From Harmonia axyridis (lineage: Eukaryota; Arthropoda; Insecta; Coleoptera; Coccinellidae): a DNA stretch of 64,000 bases. Both the position numbers and the translations under genes were made by a program. Each line of letters starts with the position of its first letter. The first letter of the stretch is position 1. Shown here in pieces: positions 1 through 10,900 of the stretch. The notes below the pieces were generated by a model, which saw only the letters and a list, made by a program, of their open reading frames with translations, did not search any database and was not told the origin of the DNA. The DNA is taken from the NCBI RefSeq assembly GCF_914767665.1, contig NC_059502.1, positions 57,270,031 through 57,334,030 on the forward strand, read 5' to 3'.

Positions 1-136
1 GTTGTTTAGGCGTGAGTCTATTCATGATGAATTGCCAAGCCAAACTGAGAATAAATCACTTGACAGTTGTTAAATCGGTCGCCATCTTGACCAGTAATGC
101 CAACTTAAAGTTATATACCTCGAAAAAAACACCCGT
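1..136 (-). mobile_element. mariner copy A, 5' end only (cut by window edge)
   Basis: Read on the minus strand, this is the 5' end of the same Tc1/mariner element that is nearly complete at 51204-52495. It has the terminal GGGTGTTTTTTT-type repeat, the GAGGTATATAACTTTAAG stretch and the start of the transposase reading frame. It ends at 136 and is followed by TA (137-138), the expected target site. The rest of the element lies beyond the window edge. Confidence 0.85.
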
Positions 137-624
137 TATGTAGCGATCAAATCAAATTAATGTTTGCATTAATCGCTAATGTGAAAACATCGGCTTCCAA
201 ATAATTCGGAAGCGAAGGTAGTATATGTTTTTCGTCTTTGTGAGATATATATTGATTTTATCCATCTTTCAATGAGGGTAATATGGAATTCTGTTTGATT
301 GGTTGGGTTGCCATGTGTTATTTATTATAAAGGCGGCTTAGGAAATTCGGTTTGAAGATTTTTATTACACGGATTGTTGACGAACGCAGCGGAGCAAAAC
401 AAAGTAATATTGTTTTAAAGAATCAAGGATTAAATATGAAAAGGCGGCCAGAAAACTATGCCGAATTGCCGCCCCCCAAAAGGAAACAGTCGCTTCAAGG
501 TTTCACCTCTAACATACAGCTGGCTGCACGTCCGAGCGCAAAGAATCGAATCTGAGGACGGATTCGACATCACTGAGTCGAACAATCGTTTCCTGAAAAA
601 ATCAATAAATCATTGAAAACTATA
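137..624. other. no recognised gene
   Basis: This is a stretch between two transposons. A short ORF from 436 to 555 would give 39 residues with basic clusters (KRR and PPPKRK), but no family is recognised and no splice context supports it. Nothing else is visible. Confidence 0.5.
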
Positions 625-2571
625 CAGGGTGTCCCGTAAAGACCACGTCAAACCGGGGGAGAATGTAGATCAAAGGATAACCCACCTGCTATGACAAAAT
701 TCCCACAATAAAAGTTTTACCGTTTTCGAGATATATTTTTTTTTGAAAATAATGAATTTTTGCCCCTTTCAATAGTTTTTCCCTTACGGTTGGTACAATT
801 TTACATCTTTCTGGTTAATTTTTTCTGTAAAATATTGCTGAAGAATGATTTTAACGTATACATCAAAAACATCCTCCGAAAATTTTAAAAGGGGGCTATG
901 AGATATATTTTTATTGAAAATTTTAGTAGTGGATTATTTTGTTCCTGAAGTTAAGCCCATCGTAGTGGAAAAAAAATGTACCGAGCTGCTGCTGCACATT
1001 ACACCAATAAATTGTCTATTTTATAGTGATTTCAAAGAGGTATCACACAAGTCATTTGTTATTCAAAGAAAAAAGATATGGCTGTTTTTATCCAAATGGG
1101 TACGTTTCTGACAAAATCAAGTTTGTCAATTCTGTTAAGAAATCTTCGATGTTGCATTACTTAGTGAAAAATGGCAATTGTTTACGAGCGAAAAAATTAC
1201 TCGCATAATTATTCACCTCAACGAAATTCAATTTTGCCGGCAAATTTTGGAAAACATCATGCAGATCCAGATTTTTTCAATAAGATCATTTGAACCGACG
1301 AGTCTTTCTGTACCAAGGATGCGTACATGAATCTCCACAATTTGCATAGCTGGAATATCTTAAATCCACACGAGGTGAGAGAAGATAGATCACAGTATCG
1401 GTTCAATATCAATTTATGGACTGGAATATTTAATTTTGCAATTTTGGGCCCGATCGAACTGCCGTCATCACTGAACGCAAACAATTATTTGGAATTTTTA
1501 ACCAACCAGCTGCCCATTTTATTGGAAGATGTACCACTGGCGCTGCGACGTAGTCTGTGGTTTCAACATGATGGATGCCCAGCACATTACGGACTCGAAG
1601 TTACCGCACATTTGAATAGAACTTATCCCCACCGGTGGATTGGAAGAGAAGGTGAAATTTTGTGGCCTCCTCGTTCACCTGACCTAAATCCTATGGACTT
1701 TTATTATTGGGGCTGCCTAAAAGACAAAGTATACGCAACACCCATACGTGATGAAGACGAATTGAGAGAACGTATCCGCAATTCGGCTTCATCACGTATG
1801 GGTGTTGCGTATACTTTGTCTTTTAGGCAGCCCCAATATTAAAAATCCAGAGGATTTAAGTCTTCATGTACCCATCCTTGGTACAGAAAGACTCGTCGGT
1901 CCAAATGATCTTATTAAAAAAATCTGGATCTGCATGATGTTTTCCAAAATTTGCCGGCAAAATTGAATTTCGTTGAGGTGAATAATTATGCGAGTAATTT
2001 TTTCGCTCGTAAACAATTGCCATTTTTCACTAAGTAATGCAACATCGAAGATTTCTTAACAGAATTGACAAACTTGATTTTGTCAGAAACGTACCCATTT
2101 GGATAAAAACAGCCATATCTTTTTTCTTTGAATAACAAATGACTTGTGTGATACCTCTTTGAAATCACTATAAAATAGACAATTTATTGGTGTAATGTGC
2201 AGCAGCAGCTCGGTACATTTTTTTTCCACTACGATGGGCTAAACTTCAGGAACGAAATAATCCACTACCAAAATTTTCAATAAAAATATTTCTCATAGCC
2301 CCCTTTTAAAATTTTCGGAGGATGTTTTTGATGTATACGTTAAAATCATTCTTCAGAAATATTTTACAGAAAAAATTAACCAGAAAGATGTTAAATTGTA
2401 CCAACCGTAAGGGAAAAACTATTGAAAGGGGCAAAAATTCATTATTTTCAACAAAAAAAAAATATCTCGAAAACGTTGAGACTTTTATAATGGGAATTTT
2501 GTCATAGCAGGTGGGTTATCCTTTGATCTACATTCTCCCTCGGTTTGACGTGGTCTTTACGGGACACCCTG
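625..2571. mobile_element. snap-back element P1: 1.95 kb inverted repeat carrying transposase sequence
   Basis: The left end (CAGGGTGTCCCGTAAAGACC from 625) is repeated inverted at the right end (to 2571), and TA flanks both sides (623-624, 2572-2573). The arms run roughly 625-1326 and 1865-2571; a 60-codon ORF at 1026-1208 is repeated unchanged on the other strand at 1986-2168. A second inverted stretch near 1700-1765 and 1781-1842 forms the centre. The left arm holds about 350 bp of transposase (1327-1680) that the right arm lacks. The structure fits an inverted duplication of the 5' part of a mariner-like transposon, followed by a deletion in one arm. Confidence 0.85.
1327..1842 (+). pseudogene. 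mariner-like transposase fragment (DDD catalytic part) inside P1
   Basis: This frame encodes the C-terminal catalytic region of a Tc1/mariner-superfamily transposase. It shows the second acidic residue in FQHDGCPAH and the third in WPPRSPDLNPMDFYYWG. By hand count 41 residues separate the two Asp, as in the DD41D (rosa/Visitor-type) group. The N-terminal DNA-binding domain is absent, and the frame runs at its 3' end into the inverted repeat, so the last ~30 residues are read-through of the palindrome centre. It is not expected to be functional. Confidence 0.75.
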
Positions 2572-2629
2572 TATGTGTGAAAGGGGATCTGTGGGTTGAA
2601 TGACATTTCAAATCTTTTAAAGAATATAC

Positions 2630-3200
2630 AGTATTTTCCAATAAGAGGTTTCATTTTAGATAGTTAGCTTTTCGCAACTGTCATTTTTGAAGCTGTGATC
2701 ATTTGACATTAAGTAAAAACTACCCCATTACTGAAGATGGAACGATACACGCTTACTTATTCGAAAATGAGGCTGGTGTATCTGTTAAAGTGACGGTACA
2801 AAGCTATGATTTTTTATGGCCGGAATTGGAAAATATTCATTTGGACTACGTTTTTCATTTTCAACAAGACATTCAGTCATGCCACACAAGCAATGAAGCA
2901 AATCAAAATTTGTATGGAAATTTGTTATTTCTCAAAGGGGGGATCATAATTGGCCACAAGATCATGTGATTTCACACATTTAGACTATTTTTTTGGGGTC
3001 ACTTGGGAGACGAGGTCTCTGCTAATTCTTCACAATCAATTTCATATCTCAAAGATGGAATTTGTGAAATTATCGAGGAATTCAGACGCAAATGAGGGAA
3101 TTATACATGGAAAATTCCTTGAAAAGATTATGATGCTGCAACCGTAATGGTGACCATTTAGCAGATATCGTTTTCCATCTTAAATTTAAATTTCTTTCTG
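2630..3200 (+). pseudogene. old mariner relic (i), left part
   Basis: The relic starts near a terminal-repeat-like motif (TTTTCCAATAAGAGGTTTCA at about 2635). It continues with degraded transposase in shifting frames: a FENEAGVSV-type stretch and FQQDIQSCHTSNEA (2703-2969), then RSCDFTHLDYFFG (2950-3147), which corresponds to the PPRS-D-LTPLDYFLWG block of insect mariners. Stops and frameshifts are present and the DNA-binding domain is missing. The relic resumes after 4125, so it was split by insertion of copy B. Related relics lie at 13790-14050, 25990-26430 and 30010-31678. Confidence 0.7.
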
Positions 3201-4125
3201 AAGGGTGTTTTTTTTAGGGCTATAGAACTTTAAATTGCAATAAAAGAACGATGGATTATTCGATTGACATGAATTTTATTTATCCGCAAGATAATCTTGT
3301 GGCATTACATTTTAAATATGATTTCTGGCATATAACAGCCACGGCTGGCTCGGATGTAGTCCAATCTGGACGTCCAATTTTCGATGACTTTTTCCAACAT
3401 TTGTGGCCGTATATCGGCAATAACACGGCGAATGTTGTCTTCCAAATGGTCAAGGGTTTGTGGCTTATCCGCATAGACCAATGACTTTACATAGCACCAC
3501 AGAAAGTAGTCTAGCGGTGTTAAATCACAAGATCTTGGAGGCCAATTCACAGGTCCAAAACGTGAAATTAGGCGGTCACCAAACGTGTCTTTCAATTAAT
3601 CGATTGTGGCACGAGCTGTGTGACATGTTGCGCCGTTTTGTTGGAACCATAGCTCCTGAACATCATGGTTCTTCAATGTAGGAATGACAAAGTTAGGCTC
3701 TATACCGGTCACCATTGACTGTAACGTTCTGGCCATCATCGTTTTTGAAGAAGTACGGACCAATGATTCCACCAGCCCATAAAGCGCACCAAACAGTCAG
3801 TTTTTCTGGATGTAACGGTGTTTCGACATACACTTGAGGATTAGCATCACTCCAAAAGCGGCAGTTTTGTTTGTTGACATAGCCATTCAACCAGAAGTGC
3901 GCTTCATCGCTAAATAAAATAAAATGGACATAGTTCGCGATACGTATTCCGCACAGAACCATTATTTTCGAAATGAAATTGCACTATTTGCAAGCGTTGT
4001 TCAGGCGTGAATCTATTCATGATGAATTGCCAAACCAAACTGAGAATAAATCATTTGACAGCTGTTAAATCGGTCGCCATCTTGAACAGTAATGCCAACT
4101 TGAAGCCTCGAAAAAAAACACCCTA
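3201..4125 (-). mobile_element. mariner copy B, internally deleted
   Basis: A minus-strand copy of the same family as 51204-52495, with both ends present (AACACCC at the 5' end, 4117-4123; GGGTGTTTTTTTT at the 3' end, from 3203). It is about 0.93 kb against 1.29 kb for the long copy because the middle of the N-terminal half is missing. The sequence encoding VRNTYRA is joined directly to the LFSDEAHFW block, the same junction seen in copy C. It sits inside an older mariner relic. Confidence 0.88.
3305..3962 (-). pseudogene. mariner transposase remnant of copy B
   Basis: Two minus-strand frames carry the catalytic domain. 3693-3962 encodes SDEAHFWLNGYVNKQNC (first catalytic Asp) through the GGIIGPYFF block. 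3305-3595 encodes DRLISRFGPVNWPPRSCDLTPLDYF (third Asp). The sequence between them, including the QQDGATCHTA block, is disturbed by small indels. With the helix-turn-helix region deleted, the protein cannot bind its ends. Confidence 0.8.
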
Positions 4126-4210
4126 TATTTACAATTGAATAAACAAACTATTGCTCTTAAAACTTACTCGTTTTTTTTGATTAAAATGAAACCTCTTATT
4201 GGAAAACCTT
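4126..4210 (+). pseudogene. old mariner relic (i), right end after copy B
   Basis: The stretch ends in AATGAAACCTCTTATTGGAA followed by AACC, the inverted counterpart of the motif near 2635. It matches the 3' end of relic (ii) near 14020-14050. It completes the relic interrupted by copy B. Confidence 0.6.
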
Positions 4211-4676
4211 ATTCGAAAAGCAGTACCTTTGAGATTTATCAGGTTCTTAGAGAATAACACATCAGTTCCTTCTGCTGCAAAGTTTCTACGATTGAGGAAA
4301 TATTCGAAATCCTTCACGCACAATTTCTTGATGATGTCTGGAGTTCGAATAACAAGTGCAGGAAGAAAAAATTGATATAGCCCATAATACCTACAAAATG
4401 GAAAAACACATCACGAAACTGTTGTTATTGGTTCATAGTTTTCGAAAAGAAACAATTTCTACAGGACTTCATGCATCTTATTGCATGAAAATTCAAGAAA
4501 GCAATGACCTGGTGTCATGAGCTGTTGAGTGCTCGTTCATTCATGCGCATATTGCAGCGTTGAATACCACATAACTGAATTCAAAAAAGTGGTCAATCTC
4601 AAGCAATATTTTGAAGAATGATAAAAACACCGGAAATTGATACGGTTTTCCTTATAAACTTATTTACGAAGCCACT
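4211..4676. other. no recognised gene; 5-bp target site of the BEL element at its end
   Basis: No coding or repeat structure is recognised. The last five bases, CCACT (4672-4676), are repeated directly after the 3' LTR (12665-12669) and are the target-site duplication. Confidence 0.55.
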
Positions 4677-5070
4677 TGTTTTAGCCCTTTTTGATTATTA
4701 TGATGTTTAGTTTTGGCAACGTCGCGGATTCTGGGAAATCGAGACGTATGTATTGTCAGATGAATTATTAAGATGTATCGGTTCATCGGCGGTCGGAAAT
4801 AATAGTTAAAGGTTGTTAGTATAAAGTTTTCGGTGTTTATTATAGCGGTTTTTGGTGTAATTAACGGACATTTTAAATATATTAGGATTACAGTTCATTA
4901 GAAGGTCAGTTTGCATTGTATAAGTCCCATTTTGTTCCATTTCAATCCTTTACCCTGTTCCTTTACTTCCTTATACAGTGCGGTGCTGTGTGGAATAGCA
5001 GAGAGCAGTTTATTTTGGTAAGATTATTATAACATCAATTTATTGGTTCAAATATAGGGAAAATGCTACA
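4677..5070 (+). repeat. 5' LTR of BEL/Pao element
   Basis: 394 bp, beginning TGTTTTAGCC and ending AATGCTACA. Reading against 12271-12664 shows no mismatch. As the promoter-bearing repeat it would drive the element. Confidence 0.95.
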
Positions 5071-5075
5071 TTTTT

Positions 5076-5093
5076 TGGTCCTTCGAGCCGGAT
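5076..5093 (+). other. primer-binding site, tRNA-Tyr type
   Basis: TGGTCCTTCGAGCCGGAT starts 5 bases after the LTR. It is complementary to a tRNA 3' end of the form ATCCGGCTCGAAGGACCA, which is the acceptor and T-arm sequence I know for insect tRNA-Tyr. The tRNA identity comes from knowledge of Drosophila tRNAs, not from a gene in this window. Confidence 0.8.
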
Positions 5094-5383
5094 TTTTTGA
5101 ACTTTAATTCAAGTTTCGGTTACATTTATTTAGGTTTCAATCGGTATACAGAGTTTCGGAACTCATTTTCATTTCATTCCTAATTGTATTCGGAAATATT
5201 AATTCAGTTTATTTTGTTCGTTCATACGGTATTGAGCGAAGTAAAAACGTGCGGTAGTTTTTTTGTATTTTTTCAGCGGTTATCAAATTCGGGTCCCAGA
5301 GTAAGCCTTGTTGCCAAGCGTACACAAAAGTATTCAATTCACAGTTTAGACTCGCGGGGTTAGTTTCCGAGTATTCTGCGCAC

Positions 5384-6430
5384 TTGACTTTCAACACAAT
5401 GGGTGGAACGTCAACTGAACGGAAAATTAAGATGCTTATTGCTAAGAAAGAATCTTTATTTTCGATACTGCAGAATTTATTGGATTTGTCAAAATCATTA
5501 ACAAGTGAAGTAGCTAAAACTAAATTTTTAACAATGGTCAGTTCAATTAATTCAACAAAGAATGACCTGCTGAAAATAATAGATAATATAACAGAGCTCA
5601 GTTTTGAAATTAATGATGAGTTCGAACCAGACTTCAATATATTTAGAACCATTGATGAAATGTGTTGTCACATTCAATTTTCAGCGGCTAAGTTGGAACG
5701 AGAACAAATTCAGAAAGATGTTTCTTCGGTTAATGTTGAACCTCAGGGAAGTTTGATACGTAATCTTCCTACACTACCGAAGATTGAATTGCCGGAATTT
5801 TCGGGAAATATTAGAGAATGGGAAACCTTTTATTCAATATTCAAGAGTTTGATACATGAAAATAAATTACTTACGGATACTGATAAAGTGAATTATTTAG
5901 TAGGTCGTTTGAAAGGTTCTGCGTTGACTATTTGTTCTTCGTTAGCTCCTACTGGAGAAAATTATGAAATCATTTGGAATTCGCTTGTGGAAAAATATCA
6001 GGATAAGCGCGCTCTTGCAACTAATTATCTACGCCAAATTTTAGAGTTCAAATCGATACAGGGTGAGTCATCTAAGGGTCTCAATATATTTTTGGAAAAA
6101 TTTGATTGTGCGGTACAGGCTTTGAAGAAGCTTAAATTAGATGATATGTCGGACTTCATTTTAATGCATCAGGCCCTTTCTAAGCTTGATTCTGATACGG
6201 TGAGATCGTTTGAAATGACTATTAGGGGTAATGGGATACCTACCTATGAAAATGTGATTAAGTTTGTTAAGGAACAATCGAAAATTTTGGCTCTAAATCA
6301 GCAATCAACCCTTAGTAGAGGTGATAGCTATAAAACTCGTAATTCGAAATCCTTTTTTGTACAGGGTGGGCAAATAAGCGAGGTAAGCGGCTATATCTCA
6401 GGAACCACTCATCGTAGAGACTTGCGGTAA
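5384..6430 (+). CDS. gag: BEL/Pao gag region, truncated by inserted palindrome
   Basis: Encodes the Pao-type Gag N-terminal part (DUF1759-like). The core block LPKIELPEFSGNIREWETFY is followed by SIFKSLIH, LVGRLKGSA and a helical region to about residue 315. The start may be Met1 or the Met at residue 6 (MGGTST). Codons after residue 326 come from the inserted palindrome and end at a stop inside it, so Gag is cut before its zinc knuckles, which are encoded downstream of the insertion. Gag forms the particle that packages element RNA; this copy would make only the N-terminal part. Confidence 0.9.
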   Translation: MTFNTMGGTSTERKIKMLIAKKESLFSILQNLLDLSKSLTSEVAKTKFLTMVSSINSTKNDLLKIIDNITELSFEINDEFEPDFNIFRTIDEMCCHIQFSAAKLEREQIQKDVSSVNVEPQGSLIRNLPTLPKIELPEFSGNIREWETFYSIFKSLIHENKLLTDTDKVNYLVGRLKGSALTICSSLAPTGENYEIIWNSLVEKYQDKRALATNYLRQILEFKSIQGESSKGLNIFLEKFDCAVQALKKLKLDDMSDFILMHQALSKLDSDTVRSFEMTIRGNGIPTYENVIKFVKEQSKILALNQQSTLSRGDSYKTRNSKSFFVQGGQISEVSGYISGTTHRRDLR

Positions 6431-7909
6431 AAAATTTTACCACTAAAGTAAAGAAAAGAAAACACTGGAAATTGTTTTGAAGTTCATACCTCCACCGCTA
6501 GGAGGCGTAATAGCTACCGTCGAGTAGAAAAATGAATTTTACTCGAAAAATTTTCATATTAAGTTGGAAAAAAAATATCATCACTGTAAACCTTGGAAAA
6601 TTCTCCATCTGTTTGAATTGTCACTTTCGATTTTGCGACATGAAATAAGGGTGGGGGAAAGATAGAAATCTGACTGATTGAAATGTCTGTAACTTCAGTT
6701 TGGCTCAACATTTTTGAGCAAATTAGATCTTATTTGAGAGACAACATCTTGTTGATTAAGGAAAAAATATACTCATGATGAATTTGATTCAGCTGCTTCC
6801 GATAGGGAGCGCTAAGTCAGAAGTTCATTGTTTTGTTCATTTTTCTCTGAAATTTCAAATGTAATGATAGGATTTTCTTAACAGAAACAAAAATTTTATT
6901 GAATTTGCATGAAAAAACCTGAAGGTCGCAAAGCGATAATTTCAGGCGTTCTGAAGTTATGGCCGAAAGAAGATATTCTTCAACTGATGCACTGCGAAAA
7001 ACCAAATTGAGTCTTCAAGTTCTAACAGAATCAGAAATCCCATCAAATTTGTATGAAAAAACCAGAAGGTCGCAAAGCGATAGCTTCAGGGGTTCTCTAG
7101 TTATGGACGAAAAGAGATATTCTTCAACTGATGCACTGAAAAACTGAATTGTGTCTTTTTTCGTCCATAACTAGAGAACCCCTGAAGCTATCGCTTTTCG
7201 ACCTTTTGGTTTTTTCATACAAATTTGATGGGATTTCTGATTCTGTTAGAACTTGAAGACTCAATTTGGTTTTTCGCAGTGCATCAGTTGAAGAATATCT
7301 TCTTTCGGCCATAACTTCAGAACGCCTGAAATTATCGCTTTGCGACCTTTAGGTTTTTTCATGCAAATTCAATGAAATTTTTGTTTCTGTTAAGAAAATC
7401 CTATCATTACATTTGAAATTTCAGAGAAAAATGAACAAAACAATGAACTTCTGACTTAGCGCTCCCTATCGGAAGCAGCTGAATCAAATTCATCATGAGT
7501 ATATTTTTTCCTTAATCAACAAGATGTTGTCTCTCAAATAAGATCTAATTTGCTCAAAAATGTTGAGCCAAACTGAAGTTACAGACATTTCAATCAGTCA
7601 GATTTCTATCTTTCCCCCACCCTTATTTCATGTCGCAAAATCGAAAGTGACAATTCAAACAGATGGAGAATTTTCCAAGGTTTACAGTGATGATATTTTT
7701 TTTCCAACTTAATATGAAAATTTTTCGAGTAAAATTCATTTTTCTACTCGACGGTAGCTATTACGCCTCCTAGCGGTGGAGGTATGAACTTCAAAACAAT
7801 TTCCAGTGTTTTCTTTTCTTTACTTTAGTGGTAAAATTTTTTACCGCAAGTCTCTACGATGAGTGGTTCCTGAGATATAGCCGCTTACCTCGCTTATTTG
7901 CCCACCCTG
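6362..7909. mobile_element. snap-back element P2 inserted in BEL gag
   Basis: An almost perfect palindrome of 1548 bp. It starts CAGGGTGGGCAAATAAGCG and ends with the inverse, flanked by TA at 6360-6361 and 7910-7911. The arms are about 770 bp with a short loop near 7118-7160. Each arm carries a direct duplication of about 145 bp period (the GATATTCTTCAACTGATGCA unit occurs near 6972 and 7117, mirrored in the other arm). No transposase is encoded; apparent ORFs at 6959-7147 and 7124-7312 are mirror images of each other. TA duplication indicates Tc1/mariner-type mobilisation. Confidence 0.92.
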
Positions 7910-10900
7910 TACATCAAAATAATTCTTGCGTAGGAATGGATCGGTCGAATATATGTATTTTTTGTAATCGGAAAAATCATTCGCTGAGTAAATGTGACAA
8001 ATTTAAACAATTGTCGCCATCTAAACGATATGCTACAGTACGGGATAACAACTGGTGCTATAATTGCTTATCGTCAAATCACGGAGTAAGAGACTGTCCT
8101 TCAGACAAATTATGTTCAGAGTGTTCCAGAAAACACCACTTCCTATTACATTTAGGACGTATACGGGGTGAAATGGAAAAATATCCAAATTCGAAATCGG
8201 ATTCGAATACAAATACGTTGGTTTCAACAAATAACAATTTTTGTGCTACTGCTATGGGTGATCGGGATACTCATACGGTTTTATTGTCGACGGTTGTGGT
8301 AAATGTTTTGAACGGTTCGGGTAGTTTGAAGAAAGCCAGGTTTTTAGTAGATAGTGGCAGTCAAGTTAACTTACTTACTTATAGGTGTTGTAAGAAATTA
8401 GGATTGAAGTTTTCACAATGTTCAACGTCAATTCATGGGGTTGGATTCAGTTCAAATTCAATTAAAGGTTTTACAAGTATTATTGTTTCGTCTAGGTATG
8501 ATTTTACTAAGAAATATTCTATTGAGGCATTTTTAGTAGATAAAATTACGGATAAACTTCCAATAGCCAAAATTGATCGCGGTGTTTTAAATAATTTTGG
8601 AAATATACAATTGGCAGATGAAAAATTTGACGAACCGGCTGAAGTTGATGGCATTTTGGGGGCGGATCTTTTCTCGATTATTGTGGGTAATTCGGTACCA
8701 TCAGCATCGGGATCTCCAGTGGCGGTACAAACGGTATTTGGTCATATGATTATGGGAAAAGTTCGTAAGTTAGAGTCAAAGGGGGAGTTCGGTGTATTCT
8801 TCAGTTTAAGGGAGGAGTGTCGGTTAAATGACTTGGTTAATAAATTTTGGGAGATGGAACAAGTTCCAAAGAATATTTTGCCGGACCCAGCAGAAGTAAT
8901 ATGCGAAAATTTGTTTTCTACATCTTTAAGTAGAGATTATGAGGGACGTTTCACGGTAGCGCTTCCTTTTAAGAATTCTCCGAATACTTTGGGTAATTCT
9001 AAGACAACGGCGTTGATTCGGCTCTATTCATTAGAAAGAAGGTTGGCGAAATTTCCGGAGTTTCGTTTGAGTTATAATGAGATAATGAAAGAAGCAATTC
9101 AGTTAGGATATATGCATTTGGTTGAGGATGAATATTTAAAAGATTCGGAACCTGCGTATTACATTCCTCATCATGCTATTGTTAAGCAAGGTAGTTCGAG
9201 TACGCCAATTCGTGTGGTTTTAGATGCTAGTACATCATCCGATAATGATGTTTCGTTGAACGACATTTTACATGGTGGTCCAAAACTACAAACCGATCTA
9301 TTTTCTTTATTGCTGAATTTTAGGTTGTTTCGAATAGCGATTACAGCGGATATTCGACGAATGTATCATCAAATAAGATTAGTTGATCATCAATGGAGGT
9401 TTCAAAGATTGCTTTGGCGTTTCAGTCCTGATGATCCGGTTCGGGTATATGAATTCAATCGTTTAGCATTTGGGGTGAAATCAAGTCCATATTTAGCTCT
9501 TCGTACTATAAAGCAATTGATAAAAGAAAATGGATGTAGTTATCCTTTAGCAACGAAAATAGTTTCGACAGATGTTTACATAGATGATTTGGTTTGCAGC
9601 ATTCCTTCGGAAGAGGAAGCATTCAATTTGTATTCACAATCAGTGTCATTATTCGCAGAAGGAAAATTCGAGTTAGTTAAGTGGTCTTCTAACTCTCTCG
9701 ATCTATTGAAGTTAATTCCTAGTGATCAACAACTTGTAAATTCGGTAACATTTAAAACAGACACAAAAATTTTAGGTATGTACTGGAACCCGGAGACTGA
9801 TTATTTAAAATTTTTCTTTCAAGTTCCAGATTCAAAATGTACGAAGCGTATAATATTGTCCACTGTGGCTCGATGTTATGATCCATTGGGACTTCTTGCA
9901 CCATTTATATTACACTTGAAACTTTTGATAAAGGAATTGTGGAAACGGACTTTGGGTTGGGATGAGGATGTAACGGAGGATATATCGAAAAGTTGGTCAA
10001 TATTGAGAAAAGAATGGCCGATACTTGAGCATTTTCAGTTTGCAAGACATTCTGGTGTTGTGACAACGTCTCCTATTATGTTGATTGCTTTTGCAGATGC
10101 GAGTAAAGATGGTTACGGTGCGGTTGTTTACGTGAGAACAATCGGAGATGATGGTAAAATCGTTGTTAATTTATTATGCGCAAAATCTAAAGTATCCCCG
10201 ACTAAATTAATTACAATTCCTAGATTGGAATTAGCTGCGGCTTTACTTTTATCCCAATTAGTAAAACGTGTAACAGAAGAGTTTGAAAAACGGATTATCA
10301 TATCGAAGATAATAGCATTTTCAGATTCTTCGACGGTTATTCAATGGTTGGATACTGTATTTCTGAAAGACATATATGTGGCGAATCGGGTATACCAAAT
10401 AAAAGAAAATTGTCCTAAAGCACAATGGTTTCACATCTCCGGAGTAACAAATCCCGCTGATATTTTGTCTAGAGGTTGTATTCCCTCACAATTAATTGAT
10501 AATCCTTTATGGATGTCCGGTCCAATTTGGTTACAATCTTCAGACAGAGATTGGCCTATCACTGGGGAGACTTGTTTAAGAGATTCTGAAGAAGAAATAG
10601 AACAAACTGGGTGTTATGTATCTATTCAAAATGAAGTGAATGAATCGTTTTATACAATGTTTTCGAGAGTGTCGTCGTGGGTTTCTATTTTGCGGATTAC
10701 GGTTTGGGTACTTAGATTTTTGAAGAAGCTTCCCAAGAGAAAATTTATTATAGCAGATGATTTGAAAAAAGCGGAGATCGTATTGATAAAAATTGTTCAG
10801 AGTAAAGCATTCGGATCGGAAATAATGTTATTGAATTCAGAAAAAGAGATCTATGGAAAATTACGCAAATTGACTCCTTTCATCCAAGATGGAGTTCTCA

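Noticed and set aside
352..555. 67-codon ORF with basic clusters
   Set aside because: No recognisable domain, no splice or conservation support, and it lies between transposons.
6959..7312. Two 62-codon ORFs with similar proteins
   Set aside because: Mirror images in the arms of palindrome P2.
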